From positions 6,668,501-6,732,500 of the forward strand of contig OY821775.1 of assembly GCA_963682175.1 (NCBI GenBank): a stretch of DNA of 64,000 nt, read 5' to 3'. The stretch is from Triglochin maritima (taxonomy: Eukaryota; Streptophyta; Magnoliopsida; Alismatales; Juncaginaceae). How positions within the stretch are numbered: position 1 is the stretch's first letter; the number at the start of each line of letters is the position of its first letter. Positions 33,998 to 48,900 of the stretch are shown in pieces. The position numbers were made by a program, and so were the translations under genes. The notes under the pieces were generated by a model. That model saw only the letters and a list, made by a program, of their open reading frames with translations, had not been told where the DNA came from and ran no database searches.

Positions 33998-36900
33998 TCA
34001 GTGGCAACTCATCTGAGAGCACTTTTTCAGCTCATTTGACGCAATAGCTTTTCTGGGCAAGGTCAAGATGTGCCCATGTTCTTCTACCTTCTCAATCAAG
34101 AGCTTCAATAATGGAACCTTTGAAAGTGTTTGACAAGAGCCCACCATGATCAACTTCTTCTGCACAATCAGAACACAATTAGAGCGAAAATCACCTGACA
34201 ACAACCCATGTTCATATAATCCCTTTATCGAAAGAAGAAGAAAAAACCATGTTCATTTGTAGATTTCCGGAATAACTGCATAGAATTGAATCAGAGGCCT
34301 AGTACGTTGTTAAAGGAAATGTACATGGGGAGCTCCAAAAATTCACTACTTCATATGTTAAATCATTACATTATGTATGACAAGTAGAGGTGTTTAAAGA
34401 AATAAAAAAATGGATTAAAGATACTGGATAATTACCTTTGCTCTAGTGAGGGCCACGTTAATCCTCCGCCAATCTCCAAGCAATGAAGACACTGAAACTC
34501 TGCACATCTCATTAGATCTAACGAAGGAAAGTATTATGCAGTCCTTGTCCCTACCCTGAAGTTGAAAACAGACACAAAAAGGTGTTTAAGATATGACCTC
34601 GAAAGAAATAGTTCCAGATTATAATGCCTTGGATCCTCTCAAGCAGAAATCACCTAAATAGTGCTTTCAAAATCTCTCCAGTAGAACCTAGTTTTAAATT
34701 GATCTACTGCAAGTCTGCAACGTATCAAATTTCACCTATATATCAAGAAAACTAGGAAAACTACTAGAACTGACTACGGAACATCCAGTGAACCAATACT
34801 AAACATCTCTCAAATACCTTTGCAACCTGATGCGTAATACAAAACCTAGGACGGTAAAATAATACAATACACGAAATATGGTTTGAGAAATTTTAAGGAA
34901 AACCATGTCTGTCGAAATTCGAAACTGTGAACTGCAACCATTTTATATCCTTGTTGCAAGCTCATAGACCCAAAATTAGTGCAACACAGTTGTTGTGAGT
35001 TTCTGATTAAAACAGTTTAAAATTGGAAATTAACTGGTGACCTTGTACTTCATGCATTTCACAGGGCTATATAAAATCCTTTCGATTGTTACATGTCACA
35101 AGTTCCGGTAGAAATTCTCATTGAAAACTCAGTCACACATCCATTCCAGCTCTCAGTATACATACGTTTATCAGAGCTAATGCCTAGATAAAATGATTCA
35201 TCAGATTGCTTTTTAGAAAAAGTAATCATGCAGGAGATTTGATGCATTTCACAATTGCATTGGTTCTCGGCACCTGAGGAGGCAGATGCTCATGCAGTTT
35301 GACGTGCTAGAATTCAGTATTATGGGTTCCTACTTTAAGAGGATCAACTTTAAGCTAGTAATGATATCTGTCAGAACTAAGTATCAGAATGAAACCTGAT
35401 AACGATCAATAGTATGAGCCTCTACTTCAGACCCCAAAGCACGTCGGATGAGATCCACTTGGGAGTTGTATGGGGTGATGATACCAATTTCATCAGCAGC
35501 AACATCTCTACTCAAAAGCTCTTTTGCAATCTACAGTAAGGAAAAAGGTAAAAAGATAAATTCCACCTACACTAAAAGGTCAAGTTCCATGTTCGTGGGA
35601 GTCTCAACTCTCGAGATAGGAAGTCTAGAAAAAAGCAGTTCTAGAAAAGAGGGCCTAGAAAAAAGTGGCGCTACATCAAGCTTATTTAGAGAAGTCTAGA
35701 GAAATGAAACAGCCTTTCTGCTCCTATTTGCGTGCAAGTGACGTCTAGCCTGATATAGTGTAACAGTGCAGTGTCAAATGACAATTAACTCTAGAAGGCT
35801 GCAAAAGAAAAAATATCATGATCTTGTGCTTATGATACTGATTATGTTGTTTAAGTAATTATTTGCATATCCTCTAAGTGGATGAACCTAGGAACAAAAT
35901 AAAAAACAAGCCTTCTCAGAAAATATTTAAAAAGAAACTTCACCAGCGGGGATTTAAATCTAACACAAATGCAAAAGCCTTAATGGATCTTCATCATATT
36001 TGGTTGAACGTGCATAATTTCGACTTAACTCATTAAGGACAGAGGTGAACAATGTAACTCTATTATAACCAGCTTAGTGTTGACATTGTTGTATCATGTC
36101 CTTTTTTTTCTCTTTCTAGCCTCCACTCGTGTTTCGAACTCAGACCACGGGCCTACAATTTCTATATGCACACTCAATTCCATGTTAGTAAAAAGATATA
36201 CTCTCTCGCATTAAGGCATGAATGCAAAATGCCTGCATCATTGGTATACCTATGATATCACTATCACCTCACCCCATTGACATGAAACGACACGAAAAAT
36301 CCATGTTTGGGTTTAAGGATTTCGTGTTTTGTGTTGTGTTCGCGTCGTGTTTCGGGTACACAATAATTTTGTGTCATTTTCGTGTACCACCTGTCGTGGA
36401 CACGAAAGTACACGAATATACACGACTATATTATATATTTATAGATTTCAAAATATAGCACTCCCAGTTGGCACCATAATGGTGACCAAGGTGGGAAGTC
36501 TGTTTGGAGACTTGTGTTTGAATCCCATGCGCATCAAAAAAAATCATTTTTTAAAAGGTGGTACAAAAAAAATTGAAAGGTGGAGTTTCGAACCCCCAAT
36601 CTAGTGTCCCTAAGTCTCATCTGAATGCCATTGAACCAATGCAGGTTCAGGTTTGCACTGACGTACTAAATAATTTCATTGTTGCTGTAATCTTTGCAAT
36701 CCTACAACAAAATTAGTCCCACATCGGAAACTCTCTTTTTTCCCTCCCTCTCTTCCCTATATAAGTGATCTCTTTGCCCAATTCTATTTCCACTTTGGGG
36801 CTTCCAGCTTGCTCTTTTCATTTGAGAGTTTGTTTTGTTTAGTCTTGAAGTTTTAAAAAAAATTAAAGGGTGTTTGCTTCTATTTTAGGAAGATTGCCCA

Positions 36901-39900
36901 TTTAACATGAAAGTTTTCGTGTATTGTCGTTTCGTTTCGTGTGTACACGAAATGAAATGGGTCGTGTTCATGTGCTTTAGTTGGGTAAACAAAATTATTT
37001 CGTGTCGTGTTCGTGTATGATCAACTTGACTTGTACACTTAAAATAACATGGCACAAAAATACACGAAACAACACGATTGCCAGGTCTACTATAGAACAA
37101 AGAAAAATGAAATGCCATCAACAAACAGATTTCATGTAAAAGAAAATTGTGAACCAGATCCTGAGTTCTCTTGAAAGTAAGCATACCTTTGAGATAATGA
37201 AAGCCTCTGTGGGGTTGTTGACAATTTTGTTGTCCCTGGACTCCAGTGCCGGCAAAGAATCTGAAAAAAGTTTTTTGCAAAATACCTGAATATTTTTTCT
37301 TAGGAGAAAAAAACAATTAAGAATCTGGCAATACCTGTGTTGACAAAGACAACAGGCTTTCTTGAATCCAAGATCTGTAGAAAAACCAACAGTTAAGTAA
37401 ACCTACACTGGATACTATGAATTTAAAATAAAATAAAATAAAACAAAATCAATGTTGTAGAGTAAAAAAATCCAACAAAGGAGAGAAAAATGGGTCCAAG
37501 GGAGAACGGAAATCACAATGAATCTGTCATGTCTCATCCATAGCTCTATAAGATGTAGAATCTACTAAAAAACATAACTCCCTACGTCAAACCAAAAAAC
37601 TTGATTGTGAAGTCAAACCTATTACTGGATGTGACGACTTAAAAGTGTGTATAACAGCACATCTTTTGGGAAACCTTAATTTAATCCCAACTGATTGGAA
37701 GTTTTATAATTTCATATACTTTAGAACAAGATAGTCCCTTCATGCAAAAATATTTTTCAGACCGAGATAAGCCATTTCTAGAATAATGACGTACCTCTCC
37801 CAGCCATGACACCAAGGGCTTTTTGCAAGAAACTTTGAGCCTTGCGTTGGCTATTTCAGACGAACCACAGCGTAACCTGTTTCCATATATCAAAGCATTT
37901 GATAGTTCCATAATGCCAGCACACATGCGGTACTGAAAGAAAAAACTACAGATTATTCAAAGGGGCGATCGTATATTCATAGCTGAGTCTTGCTGGAGAA
38001 TATAAATGGAAGCATGGTACCTGGCAATGTAAAGCAGAAATTGCGTGTGGATGTGCTTCAGATAACCGGCAAAAGAGACTTACTCCCATTCCATTTTCAC
38101 GAGCCTCTACACTCTAAAATGATGTCAAGATGTTTTTCATGCCAGATGAATTTTATGTACAGATCCTAATAGAACTCTAAATACCTGAACAAGTGGAGGA
38201 AGTTGATATGGATCTCCCACAAGGACGAAAATAGATGCAAACATTAATGGCCCTAACGAGACCTGATTTGAATGTTCACCAAGTGAAATATACAATATTA
38301 GCCCATCTCAAAAGCATTTACTTACGGTGATGTGATTCCTCAGTATTAGCATGACAGGTGTACAGACATGTGCTTACATTTCACTATAACAACTAATTAC
38401 ATATAGGTTGAAATTTTACCAATGAATAGAAGTAGGACAGTAGACAAAACGTGAAACCCAAACCCATTTTGAACGATGGACACAACAGCAACAACAAAGC
38501 CTTAAATCTCAAACTAGTTAGGGTAGGCTAGAAAGGTTTTTTTAATGATTCCATAGTTCATATTATTTAAAAAAACCCTTTAAAATTACTGAATAACATC
38601 AAAATGATATGATATAAAGGTTACTGCTGAAAATAATCAAAAGGCAAGTATTGTATTAGTGTACATGTAAATACTACCATTAACAGAAAACATACACTGC
38701 TTCGATACACCTATATGAATCAACGAGCTGAGCCTAAGCAGTGAGCAGAGGGTACTGAAATGCCTTTCATGTTCTATCTTAATCTCGTTAAGTTTCCAGC
38801 TTTGACATTATGATACTTCAAAAACTACTTTTAGGATGACAAGCCAAAATTTTGGTACAGGCCAAAAACTTCACCTCATGTAATACACTGCCTAAAACAA
38901 AGAAGAAATGCATGAAATTCAATACCAAGGAAAAATCTAAAGTTCACGCTATATATAGCTGATGTTTGACTTTATAATAAAGCATACCGGTAGAGTTGTT
39001 TGTCCAGCTTCATCCATTATGCATATGTCAAACCTTCTATTTGCAAGCAATGAATGATTCACTCCAGAGCAAGTTACTCCTACAACACGAGCACTGTCCA
39101 TCCGTTGTTTAATCTCTACTACACTATCCTTGTTCAACCCTGCAATGCGAGAAAGTCGCAAAAGACCATGAGGATGAATACGATAAAAATTAAACAAACA
39201 ATGAGGCAGTCAACCTGAAACACAGTGAGCACGGATATCTTCATGGATAGCTTCATGCCTTCCAATACGTACGAAATCTATGTTCTGCACGGCACATCAA
39301 GACATGTAACTCGTAAAGCAACCATTCTTTTAAAATAGCAGTCCCAGCACACAATAAAAATCATAACATATTTAACAGTTCGCTATCTCACTCATTCACA
39401 GTCAAGTGACAACATGCACACAAAATATTGAAACTTCACATAAATTAGCAAATGTGGCAATCAGACGAATAAGCAGGCTAGGCAAATGGCAAAGGCTGCA
39501 GAACCTTCATAAAACTAAAATAGAATAACAGATTGTGTTATGTCAAATATGACATCAAAAGCATATAAATATTGGGAGTAATTAGGGTAAATAGTAAAGT
39601 TGCTAGTCGAAATTTTGAAAATCTCTAGTCCATATTTCAGGGATGACCATAATGTTGCATTATTTGAATGCCGAAACAAAAATGACATGTACTGAAACAT
39701 ATCAAAATAACTAACCTGTGATTTGAGCTTGAGAAGCAAGTTATCAATGGCAGAATTTGTGTACGACGTGAGTAAAATGGAGGCACCCCTAATCAATAAT
39801 GCTTTTACAGCATGCACCATGGTTGATGTTTTGCCAGTACCAGGCATCCCCAGGATGAGAGCATAGTCTTTCGCTGTAAGGATCTGATGGTAGGTACATG

Positions 39901-42900
39901 ATAGTAAGTAAGAATCATGAATTTTAAGACACACGTGTTCAGAAAAAACCTTATGAATAGCCCTGCACTGATCATTGTTCAAACTCTTTTCAGATCTGAC
40001 ATAAGAAATTGCTGGATCCTGACTGAATATGCATCCGCTATCAAATCTGGGTGGCTGTAAGAACAAGTAAATTCAATAATTACATGCCACATACACAAGA
40101 CATGATTGAAGTGTAAAATAAAACTATTATTGAAAAGAAGCTATAAACATTTTGCAAAGCATTTACCAACCTCAAGGTCAACAACCAATTTTCGGAGATG
40201 TGTATTGCCTAGCCCTTGGAGAAATAACTGTGTGAGGTTAAATCTTCAGGAGGAAAATGTGAATTACTGTTGAGGATAGTTGAACAAAATATTGAAAAGA
40301 AAAGTAATTGTATAAGCATATGCAAACCTCATAACTGCATATGAAGAAGCAATTTCATCCTTGTCAATCCTCCAAACCTCCCGACAGAGATCTTCTTTTC
40401 TTGATGTAGAACTGCAGCCTGGAAGTCTTAAAGGTCGAGCTAGAGACAACTGAAATAACAAATAAAAAAATTAATTTTGAAATCAAAGTACCTAGCAGTA
40501 CTAGAAAACATAAAGGAACAAAAGAAACAAGCAAATAGCAAAACGATCAATAATCAAAGATCGTGTAAAACCGTCCAATGTTCACACCACAAAAGTAACT
40601 TACAAAGATATAGAAACAACCAAATAACAAAAGGATAAATAACCGAAGACCGTGTAAAACCGTCCAGTGTTTATAAACAAAAAAGACACCACAAAAGTAA
40701 CTTAGAACAATATAAAGAAAGGCAAATATCATGGAGTATTAACAAGATAATGATATAACAGGATCCCGACAACATCCAACAGAAAAAGAAACTAGTATTT
40801 GGCATTTTTTATTGATTATAAACATCTCATGCTAAAAAAACTTAGTTATACGATTCCAATAAGTTTGAGCCTTGGAGACACATCATTGCTTCTAAAGTGA
40901 CGGGATATATACGAAAAAATAAAGAGCTGGAGCTTTAAGGCTTAAAGCCTAACTAATTGGGATAGGCTAGTAATGAAGCTCAGCAAGACTAACACAAAAA
41001 AACAAAAGCATAAGAAAATGTCCTACCATAATACGGTCATGGTCAATGTCTGATATGATTCCCTTTGCAACAGCTACACGTCCAGACTTGGTACCAAGAA
41101 TCTACCAGAATATGGGGAAAATATTGCATGGTAAAATGTGAGGTTTTATTGTAAGATACAATATTATAAGTTATTCATAAAACTATCATTTTTTGGTCCA
41201 GGCACATAACAATAGAAAACAAATCATTACAAACTAACCATGATAGGATAGCCACAAAAGGTATAGATGACATGTCCAATAAATATTGTAAGCATATATA
41301 CTTCTTAGAAAAAATATTGAGATTAAGGCTCCATTTATAAGCTCCATCTGCCTATATGTATACTAACATCAATGCAAAATGACAGAAACCTGTGAAATGC
41401 ATACCACATAATCACCACGTCTGAGAGAGCAGTCGATTTTATTTAAGGTAGGTGGTTTGTCCGCTCCATGTACACGTATTGGAGCATCACAGCAGAGAGA
41501 GTTCTGGTAAACAAACTCATACAGAAATCTATCACCTTTAGGAGATCGGTTTACTGAAAATTCTTTTGTAACGTCTAAAATCATGGAAGGAATATTATTG
41601 ACATTTTCTTCAATTTTAGAACCAAAAGAATCCAATTTCTTCCTCGAAACCTGAAATTAAAGAAAACAGAAGAAAAACAAATGTTATATGCTAAAGTCAC
41701 AGTAAATCATTGTTTTTTCTATATTTTACCTAAATTGGCTAAGAAAATCTATGTACCACAGATGCTCTCGCTTCCAAGTCTATCAGTCGATCCCAATGTC
41801 GTAAGAACTCGCAATGACTTGTCTTTAAGTGATTAACATGCCAATCAAACACATCACCCAGTCCACTACTCTCGGTATTTCCACCATGAGCCTGAAATCT
41901 CCAACATGAAGTCATGTAGTTGATTCAAGCACACAAATAACATCACTACAAAGGGTAGAAATCATATATTTGGTACATTGTAGATTTGAAAATCTTCAAG
42001 ACTTCGAAACATTAGATCCACCACATACACATAACTTTACCTTGTGATAAACCGTACAAACATCAAGATGGCGACAACTTCTGCAGATGTTCATATTCTG
42101 CAAAAAAGAAGAAAAAAAGGGCAATGAGTTCCCAATATCAAAAACATGTTGCAGTCAGGTAACACCAATACCTGTAGCATGGGGGGCAAAGCTTGAGTAG
42201 TTGATGCCTTCTGTAAATCAGTTGCGAGCTCATTTCTTCGCATGATTAATCCAATCAAATCGGACCTCTGAGCTTTAATGCCCTACAAGAACAAGAATCT
42301 GAGCAGTTACATTCAACCAAATAAAAGAATCAGCAATGATAAATTGACCAATTAGAATCTCACAATTGTTTGATCTGTGTGAAGATAGTAAAGAAGACCC
42401 AAGTTGATATCATTAGTTAGATATCTGCATAATGGGTAAGAAAAAAGATGAAAATTTCCAACTTCAGGTTAAAAAAATGTCAAAGCAATGCCACATAATA
42501 ATGTGCTCTGGCATACCTCTCTGACATCAGAAGAGTGTACAGTATTACCTGTGCCTGATGTTCCATAGCAGACTGCCCAAGAAGCATCGTATGTATAAGT
42601 TAAATATAGAAACATGCAGAATTAATACAAGTGGCATAATTAGGAATAAACATTAACATCTCAAAGTGAAAGGGCAAAAAATTCGAGAAAAATGCACAAA
42701 ACGTCCAAAGATGAAGATGAAAGTTCATCTGTAACGAATATCAAGAGATTACAAACAGAGCATAATAGATAAAATGACAATTTCCATGTGAACACTATGA
42801 AGACAAACTGCTCATTTTTTATAACATGTTCATGCTAATCAAAATTTCCTTTTTTTCAGATCTAAAAAGTACTTTGCAAGAGGCATTGAAGCATTATCCA

Positions 42901-45900
42901 CAAATATTCTATCATTATTATATGTCATTAAATTTACAATCAAGACTGCCAATCAGATATCATCAAGTTTTAACTTAAGACTCAGAAGGACTTGATACTC
43001 TTTGCAGATGGGAGGAATTAAGCAATAGAGAGTAAAAACGTGTGAAGTTGCACTCTGACTGGCTTTACAAGAGGAAAGGGGAGTTTAAAAAAACGTGTGA
43101 TGCTCACTGATATACGTAATCCAAGAAATACAAGGTTATACTTGTCACATGTTGAAAACAAATACTGATACTCAGTCAACACTGTGAATAATACTTGATT
43201 TCAATTATACTACTTGATTTCAAATATATAACATAATTACTAAAAGCACAGAAGATTTTAGACACTTACAAAGGTTGGGTCATGATTTCCCTATGGCTAT
43301 CTACACAACTCAGGTAAGCATAATCTCCCATATCTTTTCCCTTTGTTTAGAGTTTTCTATGTCCAGAAGAAAGTCATAGCAGTTTCAAGGTAAACTAACT
43401 AGTTTGAAATTTTGAAATGTTTATGCTAGATATGTACACCTATCTTGAGTATCTGATAAAGATTTTGCAATTTGTTTTGAACTAATATTTGTTGCAAGCA
43501 TAATTGCAATCATAGAACTCCATGAAACTTTTGGAGCTTTCATGAAAATTTATAGAAAACCTGATCTGTAAGAAAAATAAAGCTTGCTACCTCAGAATTA
43601 TCCATTTGGCACATAAAATTGAGCAACCACACAACATATCAACATGCTATAATTAGAAAATCATAGACCATTTAACTCATAGATCTGTTAATTCCAATCA
43701 CAACTTTCTCTGCATTAAACTCTATAATATAGCACTAGTAAACAAAGAAAAATGTGAGATGTTTGGAACCTACTTGACCACTAGTTGCCTTTCCAGTCTT
43801 GAATTCCAAAGGCAAGATCTTCTTAGTTACAACATCATTGGCTGATACCATCTCTACACGAACAGAAGCATCGATTACTCCTTTCAAACCATACCTTGGT
43901 GCCCAAGACATCTCTTCTATATCTTCGACCTGAGTCCTCGAATCAACAACACAGTAGGTGAAAGGGTTCATATTACACCATATCAGAAACCAAAAGGTAA
44001 AAGCTGAAATGAAAAGAAACCCTCCAAGCTTAATAAACAAGTGTTTTTGTTAACCTTGACATGCTAAACCATTTATAGATTAAGATCATTCCACCAGCTA
44101 AACTTGTTGGGGTAATTAACGCTATAAAGGTTTTCTTTTTATTCCCTAATTTCGTCACTATGGGCTTTCTCGTCTTATTTATGGTTTCGAATATTCCATC
44201 ATCCCCAAAGAAATGCAAGAGCGCAAATTTTCAGAATAAAGATGGTAACCCAAAGATTAAACTATTTCGAATGAGTCGGAGATTAAACTACCTTTTGGCA
44301 TTTGGATTATCATGGACTAGAAAATGTCCATTTAAACTGTCTAGAAACAGCCTCTCTGATTAGCAGGGTTAAGACTGCATACATCTGATCCTCCCTACCT
44401 GTGCCAAGGCGATAGTCTATTTGAGGTGTTGGAGTAATGTTGTTGTTGAAAAATGGTAGGAAAAAAACTAGCAAAAATTCAGCATTTTTCATGCATTGGC
44501 CAATTTCGTCAACCTATATATGATTTTATACTTTTTGGTAAAAATTTCAAATCTGAAAATGTACATTTTAAAACATCACAACAACAGAATCTGCATTGGG
44601 CTTTAGATTCATAACAAAAACAGACAACTCGATTTGACATTTGAAACATTGAAGGGGGTCACCAAAAAAAAACTTTGAATGGAGTCATGGACAAATATGA
44701 CCACGAATCAAAATGGTGTCCATCCCTTACACATCAGATTGTCGCCATCCTTTACTAAAAACTAGCATTTTCTATGCAAAACGGATAAAAGCTTCAATAT
44801 TCCAGAATCAAGTATCATCTACTGACTGGTTATCGATTAAACTTACACTTTACCACATCAAGGACCCTACAACCTTAAGGCTATTGCGGCAACATGCTTT
44901 TCCTAATATCCTCACACCAAATGTCTTCTATGATTTAAAGACTACAAAGCAGCCTCATATGAGCATGTGATAAACTGATAATCAATATGTCGATCACTTT
45001 CTTAGCACATGAAGCCATTATTAAGCTCGGGTTGGAAGTAACAGTGTTTGTCAGTATGGGGGTTTGGTGCAAGACTGCACGTGCAACAATAAGTAGCAAC
45101 TGTAGCAAAGTGCACTTGTGTTTCAAGCATGTATTGTCAATTTTTTTCTCCAAAAGGACTTATTGTCTATGTTATATGAACTTCATGTATAGTTACAAAC
45201 CCAGAATCATTCCTATAGGCAATCAAAGCTAAACTTTTTAAAGCAAAACTAGAAAAATGAGAAATATAAATAATAAAAACTGATTTTGCAGCATAACATA
45301 AAATGGGAGTTCAGCTCAGATGACAGCAAGAGATATGACAGATAGCAATTATGCTATAAAATAAAAGTTATGTTTCACAACGGTTCAGGGGGGGGACCTA
45401 CCTCGCTAATGCTGAGTAGTTCCTCTCCACCGCATTCCCGAAAATTTATAGAGGCCCTTCGTGAATCCTGGCCAGGTAGGAGCATCATTAAGAGCCACAT
45501 TGAAAAGAAAGAGCAAAGCAAATTCTAAATGGATATGCATAGGACTTCCCCATCATTTCTTGTACGATAATAATGAGTGGTATAAATGCTAATATACAAT
45601 CTGGATGTGAAAGAACTACGTCTAAATTATCGGGATTGAGTTGCTAGGCCAAGAAATAAAAGAACACGCATGTAAGAGTGACCATTGTACCTGCCCTTTA
45701 TAGCGACCCAGCCAATTTAGAATTCTTGGCATTACGGCAGTAAGTTCTTCAAAAACATCTTTCTCATTCACTGTACAGCAAAGGCAATGGTTGGGAACTT
45801 GGGATTTCTCCAGCACCAGAAAATATGAATTAAAGAACCATACTGATGAAAGAAGACAGCACTTTATCATAAGGGCATTAAATGTTATTGTCATTCAACT

Positions 45901-48900
45901 ATCTAGGGGAATTCGTTGGGAAATAGTTAAGCAATCGAATATAGCATAAGTTAGCTCACAAACTCTTGAGCACAATCAGTATTACAAGCAGGTGATTATT
46001 AAAGTTCCCACGCCTACAAGCATAACCCTGGCAAGCATTGGGTGTGAAATAAGAAAGTAAAAAAAGCTGGTATTGTAAGCATACCAACGTGCCCCTTGAA
46101 ATCATTTTTCCCTCTAGAAACTAGATGTTAAAAGAGGCCTCAAAAAATTGCAAACCATTACAGGAAACAAAATAAAAACCACTTTTATAATTTTATACAA
46201 CTGCAGCTAAGGCTTCTACACCTTGCTTACAATTTTCTAAGATATTGTTCTCAGTAAACAATCTGAAATGTGATTTCGTAAGATCATGAGAATATAAATA
46301 CATTGTGTTAAATTGCACTTTTCTTCAAAAAAAACTTTTACAAGTCCGGAGTGTAAACAATGGAATTACAATCACTAAGGAGTTGGAACCTACCGCCACA
46401 TGCGTATATAGACTCTATGTTCTTCTCGATAACGATTCCAGCATATTCTTCCAGAAAATCTCTCGTAGGCAACTCTTTAAGTAGTCCAGCCTAAAATGGA
46501 ATTACATGATGGATGATTCAGTATAGTGAAAATGAGCTTTTTGTTTTCCTAGAAATTCTTAGTAAACAAGAGAACCTGAAAAATCTGATGAAGCAATGTT
46601 CCAATTAGTGCTGGGATAGAGTGTTCTGCAGACTTCAGTCTCTCGTCAAGTACAGTTCTTCTTGGACAGTTGAAACTGGAAGCAACCTACAAGTAGATGC
46701 AAACACTGTAGATGACTTTTGATTAACAAAATGGCAATGGCATTTGAACTGCACATCAGGAATTAATTTGAACATGAACCCCAAGACAGGAGAGCAATTT
46801 ATTTATCTTCCACAAGCAGAAAGAGCCGTAAACCAGGATAACATTTGATTTTTACATATCAATATTTTCCAGTATTTATCTCAATAGAATAACAGTAGTT
46901 TTTCAGATCGAAAAATATTTTTCGATGATAACTAGTACATTATTCCATCCGCACCTCTAAACATTGCAGACAGACTGGTGTGTATCCTGCTCTATGGTAG
47001 TGAAAAATCAAATTTATACCAAAAAATGAACACGTCACTCGATTAAAGAAAGATTTTCATGCACTATTCAAACAAGATGAGAGAAGATTCCAATGGTTTA
47101 AAATAATAGTTACCCGTGTACCAGATACGAGCACTTGTGGATGGAGAATTATCAAATTGTTGTTCCGATCCACAAGACATTTGCCAGAGCTGTCAAAATC
47201 TCCAATAACATTGACAATATCACCTGGCCGAGTTACGCTGTAAAACCTAAAATAAGAGTAAAGGAGATCAAGAAAATGTGTCATGATGCGCAACTGCCAA
47301 CTGACCTGAGTTTAGTGAGCCAAAAATAACTAGAGATTTTGGAGCACACTTGCTCCATTTCCAGGGCCAATTATGCACTGTGAGTGATGAAGGAAGTAAA
47401 GCTAGCAAGTGCAATAAAATTAATCTGTTTGTCCAAGTGAGCGGCAATTAGAGCTTTCAGCGTAAGTTTAAGACTTCCAGTTTGTGTTCACACTATATGC
47501 TGGTTTTGAGATCAGAGCCAAGTACACAATAGAATAAATTTAGTAGAATGTAACCAAAATTGGCACCAATGCAGGGTGATCTAGTTTCAACATTGAGTAT
47601 ATTTCACGTAGGTAACATTGTTAATTTGTTATGCAATTATGAAGGATGAAGTTAAGGAGAAAGGGATAAGTTTAAGGGATTTCATATCAGTTATCCATTA
47701 ATATGAATTTACTTTGATGTGGTAATAGTGTTTTCATGGGGGGGAATTGAACTTAGTTATTGGTCCATTATGCAAAAACAATAGAAGTGATTCAAACATG
47801 TCAAAATGGCAAAAGGCAAAAATCTTCATACAACTTTATCTTTTTTTGTCTTATGAAAGATCAACTCATTTATCTGAAGATAGGCTCACTCTAATGCTCA
47901 ACCTTGGATAATTTCTATCGAGCATCACCCTCTATGGCTGTAGTCGAGTTAACTAAGGCATTTTTAGTATCTTAAGTTCGGCACCTTAAAAGTTTCATAA
48001 AGAAGAAGCAGATACTCAAATAGGAGAACCTCATACAAAATATGTCAAAGTTCAGTCAGTCAAATGAAGATGTACTAAATGAAAATGACAAAATCCTTCT
48101 TCTAAGGTCTCAACAAGGAATTTTCCATAAAATTAAGATTTTACTGAGAGAAAGAATCAAAGAAGTGTAATCTGAAAAGAAAAAGGGGGGAAATTCAATG
48201 AGTGGACAGAAGACAAATATTTGGATTTTATAATTTTAATTCATTAACTAAAAAAATTAGTTATAAAATGGGTGAACGTGAAAACATTGTCAAACTTAAA
48301 AGTACAAATATAAAGGTCAAAGCATACCAACCATTCATCATATAAGAGTAAAGAGCACTCATGACCACTTCGTTCATCTAAAAGTCGAAGAACCTGCTTG
48401 TAAACATCATACATAAATGCTTTGGTATTCTACTTTATGACATTTTTTCACGATCTTCACCAACCATAATGCAAAAACTAACCTTGTACGGTTTTTGTTG
48501 ACCGGATGAGCTGATATCCTCATGTTTCTCGGATACCTACGAAAAGGGGGGAGATATAACAGTGGGTGGAACTGCATGTTCGTAGTGAGGAAAAATTTCG
48601 AAAGACAATACCTCCAATAAAAGGAAAGTCTGAGTGGGAGAGGGATGACAAACTGCTTCTGATGATTTGCATGAAAAGGATTTTGCGGTGGAATTAATGT
48701 CGGCACATACTTCAGCCACTGGTGTGCCCTTACAATCAGTCTGGCACAACTTGGGTTTTTTCGAAACTACCTCTTCAACACTAATTCCATCTTCCACTTC
48801 AACACTAATTGCATCTTCCACTTGATCTAAAAGCTCAAGCAAGTCCTGTAAGTCAACAAGTGAAAGTGAGGAACCTGTGCAGCAATCTGAATTTGAAGTG

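Larger units (their letters stand above)
26886..34185. repeat. Segmental duplication, copy B (split by insertions)
   Basis: The SGPP 3' end, the spacer and the DNA2 3' end appear in the order seen at 11700-15525. Homologous pieces are 26886-27408, 30244-30289, 30765-30793, 31291-31960 and 33836-34185. The gaps are a MULE, a MITE, a hAT-like element and an LTR-like element, none of which is in copy A. Copy B runs into the intact DNA2 gene, so B keeps the functional DNA2 end while A keeps the functional SGPP end. Confidence 0.85.
36285..37090. repeat. Intron 31 repeat block with ACACGAA/TTCGTGT filler
   Basis: The longest DNA2 introns include this one. Both sides of the block (36285-36430 and 36905-37085) consist of CACGAAA, CGTGT and TACACGA motifs in both orientations. 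The right end (CGATTGCCAGGTCTA) resembles a hAT terminus. Between them is a SINE-like unit (36455-36545) and a USE/TATA promoter-like stretch (36716-36765). No target duplication was found, so the element ends are uncertain. Confidence 0.5.
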
